Origin: Clostridia bacterium
GTDB lineage: Bacteria > Bacillota > Clostridia > TANB77 > UBA1234
Direction: 5' to 3'
Length of the DNA: 8,479 bases
Assembly (NCBI GenBank): GCA_900753135.1
Contig: CAADXZ010000182.1
Coordinates: 1 to 8,479 of the forward strand
Below are positions 1 to 6,502 of this stretch, piece by piece. The notes below the pieces were generated by a model that saw only the letters and a list, made by a program, of their open reading frames with translations, searched no databases and was not told the origin of the DNA. The position numbers were made by a program, and so were the translations under genes. Position 1 is the stretch's first letter. Every line of letters begins with the position of its first letter.

Positions 1-11
1 AAGGAAGAAAA

Positions 12-98
12 TCTCTCGCATAAATTAAAGTTTTTTTGTGTAATAGGAAAGAAAATTAATACATAAAAAGTTGCAAATTTGTTACTTTCCTATTACAT
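12..98 (-). repeat. Left copy of an unrecognised hairpin-plus-tail element
   Basis: Read on the minus strand, the element begins right after the T-box terminator T-tract. It has a hairpin whose arms are TGTAATAGGAAAG (97-85 side) and CTTTCCTATTACA (51-39 side), fully complementary over 13 bp with a 33-nt loop. An A-run and the tail CTTTAATTTATGCGAGAGA (30-12) follow. A second copy in opposite orientation lies at 8406-8479. No coding sequence with a ribosome binding site is present. It could be a structured RNA, a miniature mobile element or a transposon end; the sequence alone does not decide. Confidence 0.75.
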
Positions 99-137
99 AA
101 AAAAGTCCTTAGCGTGACAATCTATCACACTAAGGAC
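99..137 (-). terminator. T-box intrinsic terminator
   Basis: Arms GTCCTTAGTGTGA (137-125) and TCACGCTAAGGAC (117-105) form a 13-bp stem with one T:G pair and a 7-nt loop, followed by six Ts (104-99). The 5' arm overlaps the antiterminator strand, giving the mutually exclusive folding expected of a T-box switch. Confidence 0.93.
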
Positions 138-359
138 GAACACTCATAATTCGTGGTACCACCTTATATTTTCAACATTCCAAAAAGAAATATCCTCTAA
201 AGTTTTTAACGCAAACCTCTGCGAGCTTACTTTGCATAAGCCTGCTCCTAAGGTGTTCTTTCATCAGTTTCAACTACAAATACTCTCAGCTCAATAATAT
301 TTGCTCTCTTTAATCTACCTCTAATTACTTTTCCTTAATCGACGCATTTAGTTTTAATA
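99..359 (-). promoter_or_regulatory. T-box riboswitch leader, probable tRNA-Asn specificity
   Basis: This is a T-box leader that senses uncharged tRNA and controls a gene beyond the left edge. Conserved parts, read on the minus strand: Stem I base pair block TAAGG (337-333) with CCTTA; the AGTA motif (329-326); AGAGAG (309-304); and the T-box core AAGGTGGTACCACG (165-152). The antiterminator forms from AAGG/CCTT and ACGAA/TTCGT around the canonical 7-nt bulge TGGTACC. The competing terminator shares the TTCGTCCTT strand. The likely specifier codon is AAC (257-255), placed directly before ACCTT as in other T-boxes, so asparagine is the best reading. GAA or CAC in neighbouring registers fit less well. 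The target gene is not in the window; asnS lies upstream of the leader and is not controlled by it. Confidence 0.92.
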
Positions 360-365
360 GTAAAT

Positions 366-394
366 ATATTAGCACTAGCCACCAACATTGTCAA
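366..394 (-). promoter_or_regulatory. Promoter of the T-box transcript
   Basis: On the minus strand TTGACA (394-389) is separated by 17 bp from TAATAT (371-366), with a TG just upstream as in extended -10 promoters. It is essentially a consensus housekeeping sigma promoter, 9 bp after the asnS stop codon. The start point is expected near 359, so the T-box leader is transcribed independently of asnS. Confidence 0.85.
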
Positions 395-402
395 TCACAA
401 AA

Positions 403-1785
403 TTAAAATTCACAATTTCCTGGTGTTCTTGGGAATGGTATTACATCTCTGATATTTTCAACACCTGTTATATAAATAAGCAATCTTTCAAATCCCATGC
501 CAAAACCAGAGTGAACGCAACTTCCATATCTTCTTAAGTTCAAATACCAATCTAACTCTTCTGTATGCATTCCAAGTTCTTTCATACGATTTAATAGCTT
601 ATCGTAATTTTCTTCTCTTTGGCTTCCGCCCATAAGTTCTCCTGCACCTGGTACTTCAAGATCAACAGCAGCAACTGTTTTTCCATCCGGATTTTGTTTC
701 ATGTAAAATGCCTTAATATCCTTTGGCCAATTTGTTATAAATACAGGTCCGTTAAAGTATTCTGTTATATATTTTTCATGTTCTTTTGCTATATCTTCAC
801 CATATTCTGGCTTAAACTCCCAGTCTACCTTAGCTTCTTTTAATATTGTTATTACTTCCTCATGTGTGATTCTCTTGAATTCACTTGTTAAAACTTTTTC
901 AAGCTTTTCTATTAATCCAGGAGCTACAAATTTATTTAAGAAAGTCATTTCTTCAGGACATTTTTCTAATACATATTTTATAATAAATTTAAGCATATCT
1001 TCTTCAATGTCCATAACACCCTCTAAATCGCAGAATGCAATTTCTGGTTCTACCATCCAGAACTCTGAGGCGTGTGTCTTTGTATTTGAATTTTCGGCTC
1101 TGAAAGATGGTCCAAATGTATATGTTCTTCCATATGCCATTGCAAAAGCTTCTGCTTCTAATTGTCCTGTTACTGTAAGACCAACATGTTTTCCAAAGAA
1201 GTCTTTGTCATAGCATACTTTTCCACTTTCTGCAACCTTATCTAAATCTAGTGTTGTAACTTGGAACATCTCTCCTGCACCCTCACCATCATTTGCTGTT
1301 ATAAGTGGTGCGTGTAAATATACGTAGCCTTGTGATTGGAAATATTCATGTATTGCCATTGCAGCAACACTTCTAACTCTAAATACAGCACTGAATAAAT
1401 TTGTTCTTGGTCTTAAATAGGCTTGTTCTCTTAAAAATTCTATTGTATGTCCTTTCTTTTGAAGCGGATAGTCACTTGGAGATAAACATTCTATTTTTAC
1501 AGAAGTTGCTTTTATTTCAAATGGTTGCTTTGCCTCTGGTGTTAAAACAAAAAGTCCTGTTACTATAATTGATGAACTTACTGTCAATTTTGTAAGTTCT
1601 GCAAAGTTTTCTAACTTATCTTCATATACGATCTGTACATTCTTAAAATATGAACCATCATTTAATTCAATAAATCCAAATGTTTTTGAATCTCTGGCTG
1701 TTCTAACCCAACCAGAAAGAGTAACTTCTTTTCCTGAAAACTTTTCTGATTCTTTATATAAATCTTTTACTAAAACATTTTCCAT
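403..1785 (-). CDS. asnS: Asparaginyl-tRNA synthetase (AsnRS)
   Basis: Class IIb aminoacyl-tRNA synthetase that charges tRNA-Asn with asparagine in the cytoplasm. The 460-residue protein has the expected length. An OB-fold anticodon-binding domain lies at about residues 18-100 (VTLSGWVRTARDSKTFGFIE). The catalytic domain has motif 2 near 228-247 (FRAENSNTKTHASEFWMVEP) and motif 3 near 426-440 (SGFGMGFERLLIYIT), and the C-terminus is the typical FPRTPGNCEF. The AsnRS/AspRS distinction rests on this tail and on overall similarity as I recall it. A longer reading frame reaches 1818, but the ATG at 1785 is preceded by GGGAGGAA at good spacing, and the longer start would overlap the -10 box. The gene has its own promoter (1818-1846) and no terminator after its stop; the next promoter starts within 10 bp. 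It is not T-box controlled here. Confidence 0.96.
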   Translation of the reverse strand: MENVLVKDLYKESEKFSGKEVTLSGWVRTARDSKTFGFIELNDGSYFKNVQIVYEDKLENFAELTKLTVSSSIIVTGLFVLTPEAKQPFEIKATSVKIECLSPSDYPLQKKGHTIEFLREQAYLRPRTNLFSAVFRVRSVAAMAIHEYFQSQGYVYLHAPLITANDGEGAGEMFQVTTLDLDKVAESGKVCYDKDFFGKHVGLTVTGQLEAEAFAMAYGRTYTFGPSFRAENSNTKTHASEFWMVEPEIAFCDLEGVMDIEEDMLKFIIKYVLEKCPEEMTFLNKFVAPGLIEKLEKVLTSEFKRITHEEVITILKEAKVDWEFKPEYGEDIAKEHEKYITEYFNGPVFITNWPKDIKAFYMKQNPDGKTVAAVDLEVPGAGELMGGSQREENYDKLLNRMKELGMHTEELDWYLNLRRYGSCVHSGFGMGFERLLIYITGVENIRDVIPFPRTPGNCEF

Positions 1786-1817
1786 ATTATATTCCTCCCT
1801 AACGTAAGCATACCGCA

Positions 1818-1846
1818 ATTATATAACAATGCTAATAAAAAAACAA
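1818..1846 (-). promoter_or_regulatory. asnS promoter
   Basis: On the minus strand TTGTTT (1846-1841) and a perfect TATAAT (1823-1818) are 17 bp apart. The predicted start point near 1811 leaves a 25-nt leader to the ATG at 1785. The -35 box lies within the U-tract side of the xerD terminator. Confidence 0.75.
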
Positions 1847-1873
1847 GAGCTAGTCCAACATTGAACTAACTCT
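1837..1873 (-). terminator. Intrinsic terminator after xerD
   Basis: On the minus strand AGAGTTAGTTC and GGACTAGCTCT form an 11-bp stem with two G:T pairs and a 6-nt loop (1873-1846), followed by TGTTTTTTT (1845-1837). It starts about 17 nt after the xerD stop and separates xerD from asnS. Confidence 0.88.
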
Positions 1874-1889
1874 AATATTTATTTTTAAA

Positions 1890-2774
1890 TTAAGCACGAG
1901 GATGTGATTTCATATAAACATCCTTTATTCTATTTTGTTCAATTTGTGCATATACTTGAGTAGATGAAATGTCTGAATGTCCTAACATTTCTTGAATAGC
2001 TCTAAGTTCAGCACCATTCTCTAGTAGATGTACTGCAAAAGAATGTCTTAATGTATGTGGTGTTATATCTACATCAATATTTGCTTGAGTTTTATATTGT
2101 TTTATTATCTTCCAAAAACCTTGTCTTGTTAATCTATGACCATTTACATTTACAAACAAAGCTTGGTCATTTTCATCTTTTAGTAATATACTTCTAGATT
2201 TGTCTACATACTCCTTCAATGCATTTACTGCTAAACTTCCTATTGGAATAACTCTTTCTTTGTTTTTTCCAATACATTTAATGTAACCATTTTCTAAATC
2301 TATATCACTCATATTTAAAGAAATAAGTTCTGTAACTCTAATACCAGTTGCATAAACAAGTTCTAGCATAGCTTTATCTCTATACCCCTTTAAATCAACA
2401 CATTTTGGTTGTTCTAAAAGCAATTCAACTTGCTCTGAACTTAATACCTTTGGTAACTTTCTCTCTATTTTTGGAGATTCCAAGTTAAGTGTTGGATCAT
2501 CAGAAATAACTTTTGTTCTATGTAAATATTGGTAGAATGAACGAAGTGATGCTAAATTTCTTGAAACAGTTGAAACTGCTTTTCCATTCTCCTTCAAACT
2601 ATCTAAATATGTACTTAATTCTTCCTCATTTGCTTTTACTACATCCATACTATGAGCATCTAAATAATTGCAATATAACTTTATATCACGATTATATGAC
2701 TGCAATGTATTATCAGATAATTTTTTATCTTTTTGAAGAAAGTCTAAAAAATTGTCAACTAAATTCTTTTCCAT
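1890..2774 (-). CDS. xerD: Site-specific tyrosine recombinase XerD
   Basis: Tyrosine recombinase of the XerC/XerD type, which resolves chromosome dimers at dif during division. At 294 residues it matches the family length. The N-terminal core-binding SAM-like domain covers about residues 3-90. The catalytic domain holds the full active-site set: R146 (ATGIRVTEL), K170 (CIGKNKER), H240 and R243 (HTLRHSFAVHLL), H266 (MLGHSDISST) and the nucleophile Y275 (VYAQI). The ATG at 2774 has AAGGAG 8 nt upstream. It lies downstream of spoIIM; the two genes are also near each other in Bacillus and clostridia, which favours chromosomal XerD over a phage or plasmid integrase. Its own promoter (2887-2915) and terminator make it a separate unit. 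Distinguishing XerD from XerC by sequence alone is less certain than the family call. Confidence 0.93.
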   Translation of the reverse strand: MEKNLVDNFLDFLQKDKKLSDNTLQSYNRDIKLYCNYLDAHSMDVVKANEEELSTYLDSLKENGKAVSTVSRNLASLRSFYQYLHRTKVISDDPTLNLESPKIERKLPKVLSSEQVELLLEQPKCVDLKGYRDKAMLELVYATGIRVTELISLNMSDIDLENGYIKCIGKNKERVIPIGSLAVNALKEYVDKSRSILLKDENDQALFVNVNGHRLTRQGFWKIIKQYKTQANIDVDITPHTLRHSFAVHLLENGAELRAIQEMLGHSDISSTQVYAQIEQNRIKDVYMKSHPRA

Positions 2775-2886
2775 CCCACATACTCCTTCTTATTATAAGT
2801 ATTCTACATAATTTAACTGGTTCTCCCCTAGGCTTATGTGTACCATAAATTATCTTTTGTATAATCCTCGTTTCTTCGACAAGCTT

Positions 2887-2915
2887 ATTTTATACAATTA
2901 CATCACATAATGCAA
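2887..2915 (-). promoter_or_regulatory. xerD promoter
   Basis: On the minus strand TTGCAT (2915-2910) and TAAAAT (2892-2887) are 17 bp apart. The predicted start near 2880 gives a leader of roughly 105 nt. The rest of the 2775-3039 gap is AT-rich; I see no clear terminator after spoIIM, so read-through from the upstream operon is possible. Confidence 0.6.
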
Positions 2916-3039
2916 GTATTTTTTTGTAATTTTTTATGTAAAATTTATATTTATCTTTTGAAGTTCATGAAAAAATCATTAAAATCCCTTTTTTAAATCG
3001 TCTTTGATTACTTTTAGTCACACTTGTTCTAGTTTTTAT

Positions 3040-3639
3040 TCACAACGAAAATACAGCCTCTAATATTGTTGAGAAAGTTAATATAATCAAGGAAATAATA
3101 GAAACAATCGAGTGTCTAAAGATTTCTAATCTTATATCTTTTTTGTTTTTTAAAGTATTCAATGAAACTCTGATTGAACTAACTGTTAATAGTATCATTG
3201 CAAATATCGTAAAACATGAATGCAAAAACAAATGCTTAAAAGAATAAAGATTTCCATCTACAAAACCAAATTTAAATATAACAGTTGAAATTGCAAACGA
3301 CAATGAAGCACCTCTAATTAAGCAATAAAGTAATAGAAATGGAGAACCTACGGCTGAAATTCCAACAATCCAAAAAAGTACTAATAATTTTACATTTTTA
3401 ATAGCAGATTTATATAACAAATCTTTCTTTGTCACAACATTTGTGTTTTGTGTTAATGACAATGTATTTACGAAATTATTTTTTGTTTCAATATCATTTA
3501 TAACTATTCTAAAGTAAATAGCTCCTGTAATTATTCCAATTAAGAATATTATGCACACAATAATGTAAATTTTAATATCAAATGTATTTTCAAAAAAATC
3601 TTTTCTTTTTGTACTTTTAAACAAATTTTTCCCCTCCAT
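3040..3639 (-). CDS. spoIIM: Stage II sporulation protein M (SpoIIM family)
   Basis: Polytopic membrane protein of the SpoIIM/DUF95 family. In spore formers SpoIIM acts with SpoIID and SpoIIP in the peptidoglycan-degrading engulfment machine of the mother cell. Hydrophobic segments lie near residues 24-48, 84-122, 136-155 and 176-197. The central block LFWIVGISAVGSPFLLLYCL is the family's most recognisable part, and about 199 residues is normal. The xerD neighbourhood supports the call. The start is ambiguous: the ATG at 3639 has no ribosome binding site upstream, while GGAGGGG (3637-3631) lies inside the first codons and sits 6 nt before a TTG at 3624, giving 194 residues. I think the TTG is the true start. 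I did not find a convincing sigma-E promoter in the gap to rnhA. Confidence 0.82.
   Translation of the reverse strand: MEGKNLFKSTKRKDFFENTFDIKIYIIVCIIFLIGIITGAIYFRIVINDIETKNNFVNTLSLTQNTNVVTKKDLLYKSAIKNVKLLVLFWIVGISAVGSPFLLLYCLIRGASLSFAISTVIFKFGFVDGNLYSFKHLFLHSCFTIFAMILLTVSSIRVSLNTLKNKKDIRLEIFRHSIVSIISLIILTFSTILEAVFSL
3631..3637 (-). promoter_or_regulatory. Ribosome binding site deciding the spoIIM start
   Basis: GGAGGGG, read on the minus strand, begins with the G of the first possible ATG and is 6 nt upstream of the in-frame TTG at 3624-3622. Its strength and spacing favour initiation at TTG rather than at the ATG it overlaps. Confidence 0.6.
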
Positions 3640-3697
3640 AAATTTAATACTATAAAACTTGTACTAAATATTATGAAAAGTCTCTCAAATTAAGAAC

Positions 3698-4135
3698 TTA
3701 TTTAAGATTTTTTATAGCAGCGACAGCCATCTCATCACATCTATTGTTATATTCATTATCACTATGCCCTTTTACTTTTATCCATTCTATTTTATGGATT
3801 TTTGTAAAATTATATATTTTTTCCCAGAGTTCTCTATTTTTAACATCTTGCTTTCCAGCTGTTTTCCAGCCATTCCTTTGCCAATTATATATCCATCCTT
3901 CTTTGAATGCATTTATCAAATATGCACTATCGCTATACACTTTTACATTACAAGGTCTTTTAAGTAATGATAATGCTTCTATAGGTGCAGTAAGTTCCAT
4001 CTGATTATTTGTGGTCTGCATAACTGCTCCACTTATTTCTTTTTTTGTATCTTTACACATAAGAATGGCTCCCCATCCACCTTTTCCTGGGTTTCCAGAG
4101 CAAGCACCGTCTGTGTATATAATAACATCTTCCAT
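3698..4135 (-). CDS. rnhA: Ribonuclease HI
   Basis: Cleaves the RNA strand of RNA:DNA hybrids, removing R-loops and helping primer removal. The 145-residue protein has the complete catalytic set: D9 (IYTDGACSGNPG), E47 (NNQMELTAPIEAL), D69 (VYSDSAYL), H124 (VKGHSDNEYNNRCDEMA) and D134 in the same block. The basic handle region is present (about 81-101, WIYNWQRNGWKTAGKQDVKN), as in the Escherichia coli type RNase HI. ATG at 4135 has AAGGTGG 7 nt upstream, and this site lies in the 12-nt gap after the tmcAL stop, so the two genes are surely cotranscribed and probably translationally coupled. Nothing looks truncated. Confidence 0.97.
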   Translation of the reverse strand: MEDVIIYTDGACSGNPGKGGWGAILMCKDTKKEISGAVMQTTNNQMELTAPIEALSLLKRPCNVKVYSDSAYLINAFKEGWIYNWQRNGWKTAGKQDVKNRELWEKIYNFTKIHKIEWIKVKGHSDNEYNNRCDEMAVAAIKNLK

Positions 4136-4147
4136 ACAATTTCCACC

Positions 4148-5386
4148 TTATACGTTAATCATTTGTTTAGTGAAATCTAAATTCATACTTCTATATTTCG
4201 GAATTTGATAACCTAAAGTATATATGTTTGTTGCCATTATATCTTTTTCAAGCATCTTTCTACTAGTTGGATTTGCATTTTTTAAGAATCTGCTGACAGA
4301 AGTTACAACTGGCAAGTTTGAATTATTATGTATTTGTGAAAGTATCTTTTCACCAGTTTTATTAAATCCCAAAACTCGTATGTATTGAGGATTATATTTA
4401 TAATTTTCAACATCATCTTTAGTAACATTAAGCAAAGTATGAAGTAGAATTCTTTGAATACGCGTTCTCGTGTATCTCTTTGTTTTTAATACATCAATAA
4501 CTTCTTCTAACTCCATTCCCTCATTGGCTGCTTTCTTTAATAGGTTTTCCATTCCTTCAGTAACATCAGCGATATTGGCTAGCTCTTCAGTTGAGCATCT
4601 TCTTAAAACATATAATATTTCTTTTTCAAAATTCTTTAAAAACATTGGTGACATGCCATCCAATATATAATCATTTATTACTTTAAATGTATCTTTTGGT
4701 ACAACTTCTTCTACAGTCTTTAAATCACTTTTTTCAAGTAGTTCTCTAACAGCAGTAGCACTACATATGTTATCTATTATTGCTGTTGAATTATATGTAC
4801 CACCTTTTCTTTCCACAACTACAGGTTTTATCTGACTATTTGAATATAATAATGCTTTTAAATATTCAATTCCTAGTATGTTGTTTGAATCAAGTAATAT
4901 ATCTGCGATATACTTAGCATCATATTCTTTCTTTAAAAAGTTTTTAAGAGCGTTGCTTCTCGCTATTGGATAAGACGTTCCTCTTTTTAGTTCAGATTGT
5001 AATAGTTTCTTATAGTTTTCTGGCTCTAGATATAGCACATTAGCAATCCTTTTTAATGCATCTATATCTGTTGTGCTACTTCCAAATGAAATATTTTTAA
5101 CAACTCCTAATCCATCCAAAAGAGATACGCTTCCTTGTGCAAAATACTCAGCACTCGATGTTGCATAATATGAAGGAAGTTCAATAACTAAATCAACACC
5201 ATTTTTCAATGCCATCTCTGTTCGTGTCCATTTATCAAAAAGTGCAGGAACTCCACGTTGAATGAAATTACCACTCATTATTGCAACTATGCCATCACAC
5301 TCTGTTTGCTTTTTTGTTTCCTCTATATGATATACATGTCCATTATGAAAAGGATTATATTCTGCTACAATTCCACAAATATTCAC
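4148..5386 (-). CDS. tmcAL: tRNA(Met) cytidine acetate ligase TmcAL
   Basis: Uses acetate and ATP, through acetyl-AMP, to acetylate the wobble cytidine (ac4C34) of elongator tRNA-Met. The protein (412 residues from GTG) opens with MNICGIVAEYNPFHNGH, containing the HxGH-type nucleotidyl-transfer signature at residues 14-17. Conserved SGNFIQRG (38-45), VIELP (67-71) and SNNILGIEYLKAL (167-179) blocks follow, with KRYTRTRIQRILLHTLL at about 303-319. Length is normal. An in-frame GTG at 5395 would add three residues, but that GTG is part of AGAGGTG (5399-5393), the ribosome binding site placed 6 nt before the GTG at 5386, so the shorter start is better. It sits between the DUF1189 gene (45-nt gap) and rnhA. 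Confidence 0.94.
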   Translation of the reverse strand: MNICGIVAEYNPFHNGHVYHIEETKKQTECDGIVAIMSGNFIQRGVPALFDKWTRTEMALKNGVDLVIELPSYYATSSAEYFAQGSVSLLDGLGVVKNISFGSSTTDIDALKRIANVLYLEPENYKKLLQSELKRGTSYPIARSNALKNFLKKEYDAKYIADILLDSNNILGIEYLKALLYSNSQIKPVVVERKGGTYNSTAIIDNICSATAVRELLEKSDLKTVEEVVPKDTFKVINDYILDGMSPMFLKNFEKEILYVLRRCSTEELANIADVTEGMENLLKKAANEGMELEEVIDVLKTKRYTRTRIQRILLHTLLNVTKDDVENYKYNPQYIRVLGFNKTGEKILSQIHNNSNLPVVTSVSRFLKNANPTSRKMLEKDIMATNIYTLGYQIPKYRSMNLDFTKQMINV

Positions 5387-5431
5387 TCTTATCACCTCTT
5401 ATTTTGAAATAATTATTAGCTTATTTTTTTA

Positions 5432-6460
5432 TTATTCATTATCTTTTTTGTCATTATTATCATTATTGTTATCATCAGAATTATTATCTTTATTGTCATC
5501 TAAATCTTCTTGAGCATTTTTAGCATCTTCAGATTCTTCAACTTTATTTTCATCATCTGTATCTTTTATTAGATTTCCATCCTTATCAACTCTTGTAATT
5601 ACTACTTTTCCATCTTTGTTTTGTGCATTAGTCACTATAAGCAGAAATGCATCTAGTTTGATAGCACGAATTGCATAAAAAACATAAATGTATGTTAATA
5701 ACGTCGTAACAACAACAGTATATTCTTTTATAGAACCAACACACATAATTGAAATTGCTTCAACCAAATAAGGTAATGTTACAGCATAGAACGCAATTTT
5801 AAAATAATTTTTTGTATTTATTTTCATTCTGAACAATGTACAAATAACTGATGCAATCAACGCTATAATTAAAACTTCAAAAATCTTTGAAATAAAATAT
5901 CCAACGAATACTGCAACGTATACAGTTAAGAATATAATACATTTATTCCAAGGATTCTCATACATAGTTGTTACATAAGAATATAATGATGCTTTATCAA
6001 AACTACAATCCATGTCTTTTAGCATGACTTTAAAGCCACTTCCTTGATAATCTTCATACGAAATAGCATCACTATTCACAAAAATTCTTGCATCATATCT
6101 GGTGTTCTCCATATATTCATCAGAATTGCTGTATTCATCATATGTTTGAGTAGTATCTATAACTAAAAACGTATCATCATCTACCTTGAAGTTTTTTGTT
6201 TCTTCAACCGATAACACGCCATTTTTAAATTTGAATTCTGGCACTATATTATTATAATTTTCAATAAAACTTTCTACATTTGAAAAAATAGTGCCACAAA
6301 AATATGTTGACATTAACAACACAACGATTAAAAGAAGTTTTATAAAATAACCAAAACTTTTCCATACACTTTCTGTCTTAAGTACATAAGGATATATTCT
6401 AAAATCTGTAATTGCCAAGGCCATTTTCTTAAAAAAGCTCAATCTTTTTTGTTCTTCCAT
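5432..6460 (-). CDS. DUF1189 family membrane protein with acidic C-terminal tail
   Basis: A membrane protein of unknown function. The pattern of one N-terminal membrane segment (about residues 37-58), a soluble extracytoplasmic region (about 60-170) with IVPEFKFKNGVLS and DDDTFLVIDTT, and four further hydrophobic segments (about 172-265) resembles the DUF1189 family of low-GC Gram-positive bacteria. The last 50 or so residues are unusual: a low-complexity tail rich in Asp, Asn, Glu and Lys, likely disordered and, by topology, probably cytoplasmic. With 342 residues it is longer than the roughly 250 I expect for the family, and the tail accounts for most of the excess. ATG at 6460 has GGAGAAGA upstream. 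The gene lies within the operon between the M24 peptidase and tmcAL, with short gaps. No function is inferred from context. Confidence 0.68.
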   Translation of the reverse strand: MEEQKRLSFFKKMALAITDFRIYPYVLKTESVWKSFGYFIKLLLIVVLLMSTYFCGTIFSNVESFIENYNNIVPEFKFKNGVLSVEETKNFKVDDDTFLVIDTTQTYDEYSNSDEYMENTRYDARIFVNSDAISYEDYQGSGFKVMLKDMDCSFDKASLYSYVTTMYENPWNKCIIFLTVYVAVFVGYFISKIFEVLIIALIASVICTLFRMKINTKNYFKIAFYAVTLPYLVEAISIMCVGSIKEYTVVVTTLLTYIYVFYAIRAIKLDAFLLIVTNAQNKDGKVVITRVDKDGNLIKDTDDENKVEESEDAKNAQEDLDDNKDNNSDDNNNDNNDKKDNE

Positions 6461-6502
6461 TTATCTTCTCCAATCTAAGCAACTTAAGTAAACACTTCAT
6501 GC

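Noticed and set aside
1..21. Open frame from an ATG at 21-19 on the minus strand running off the left edge (M-R-E-I-F-F-L)
   Set aside because: No ribosome binding site precedes it and the ATG lies in the repeat tail, which has ATA at this position in the right copy.
619..1213. Plus-strand open frames opposite asnS, and similar ones opposite rnhA, tmcAL, xerD and the prepilin peptidase
   Set aside because: They lack ribosome binding sites and recognisable domains and are antisense shadows of well-supported genes.
2941..3039. Terminator after spoIIM
   Set aside because: The AT-rich T-runs near 2960-2990 have no stable GC-containing stem before them.
3681..3696. TCTCTCAAATTAAG between rnhA and spoIIM, resembling the repeat tail
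   Set aside because: Similarity is short, needs a gap, and the hairpin is absent; chance in AT-rich DNA is the simpler reading.
3640..3697. Sigma-E-like promoter for spoIIM (CATAATAT)
   Set aside because: No matching -35 at the right distance, and many AT-rich strings fit loosely.
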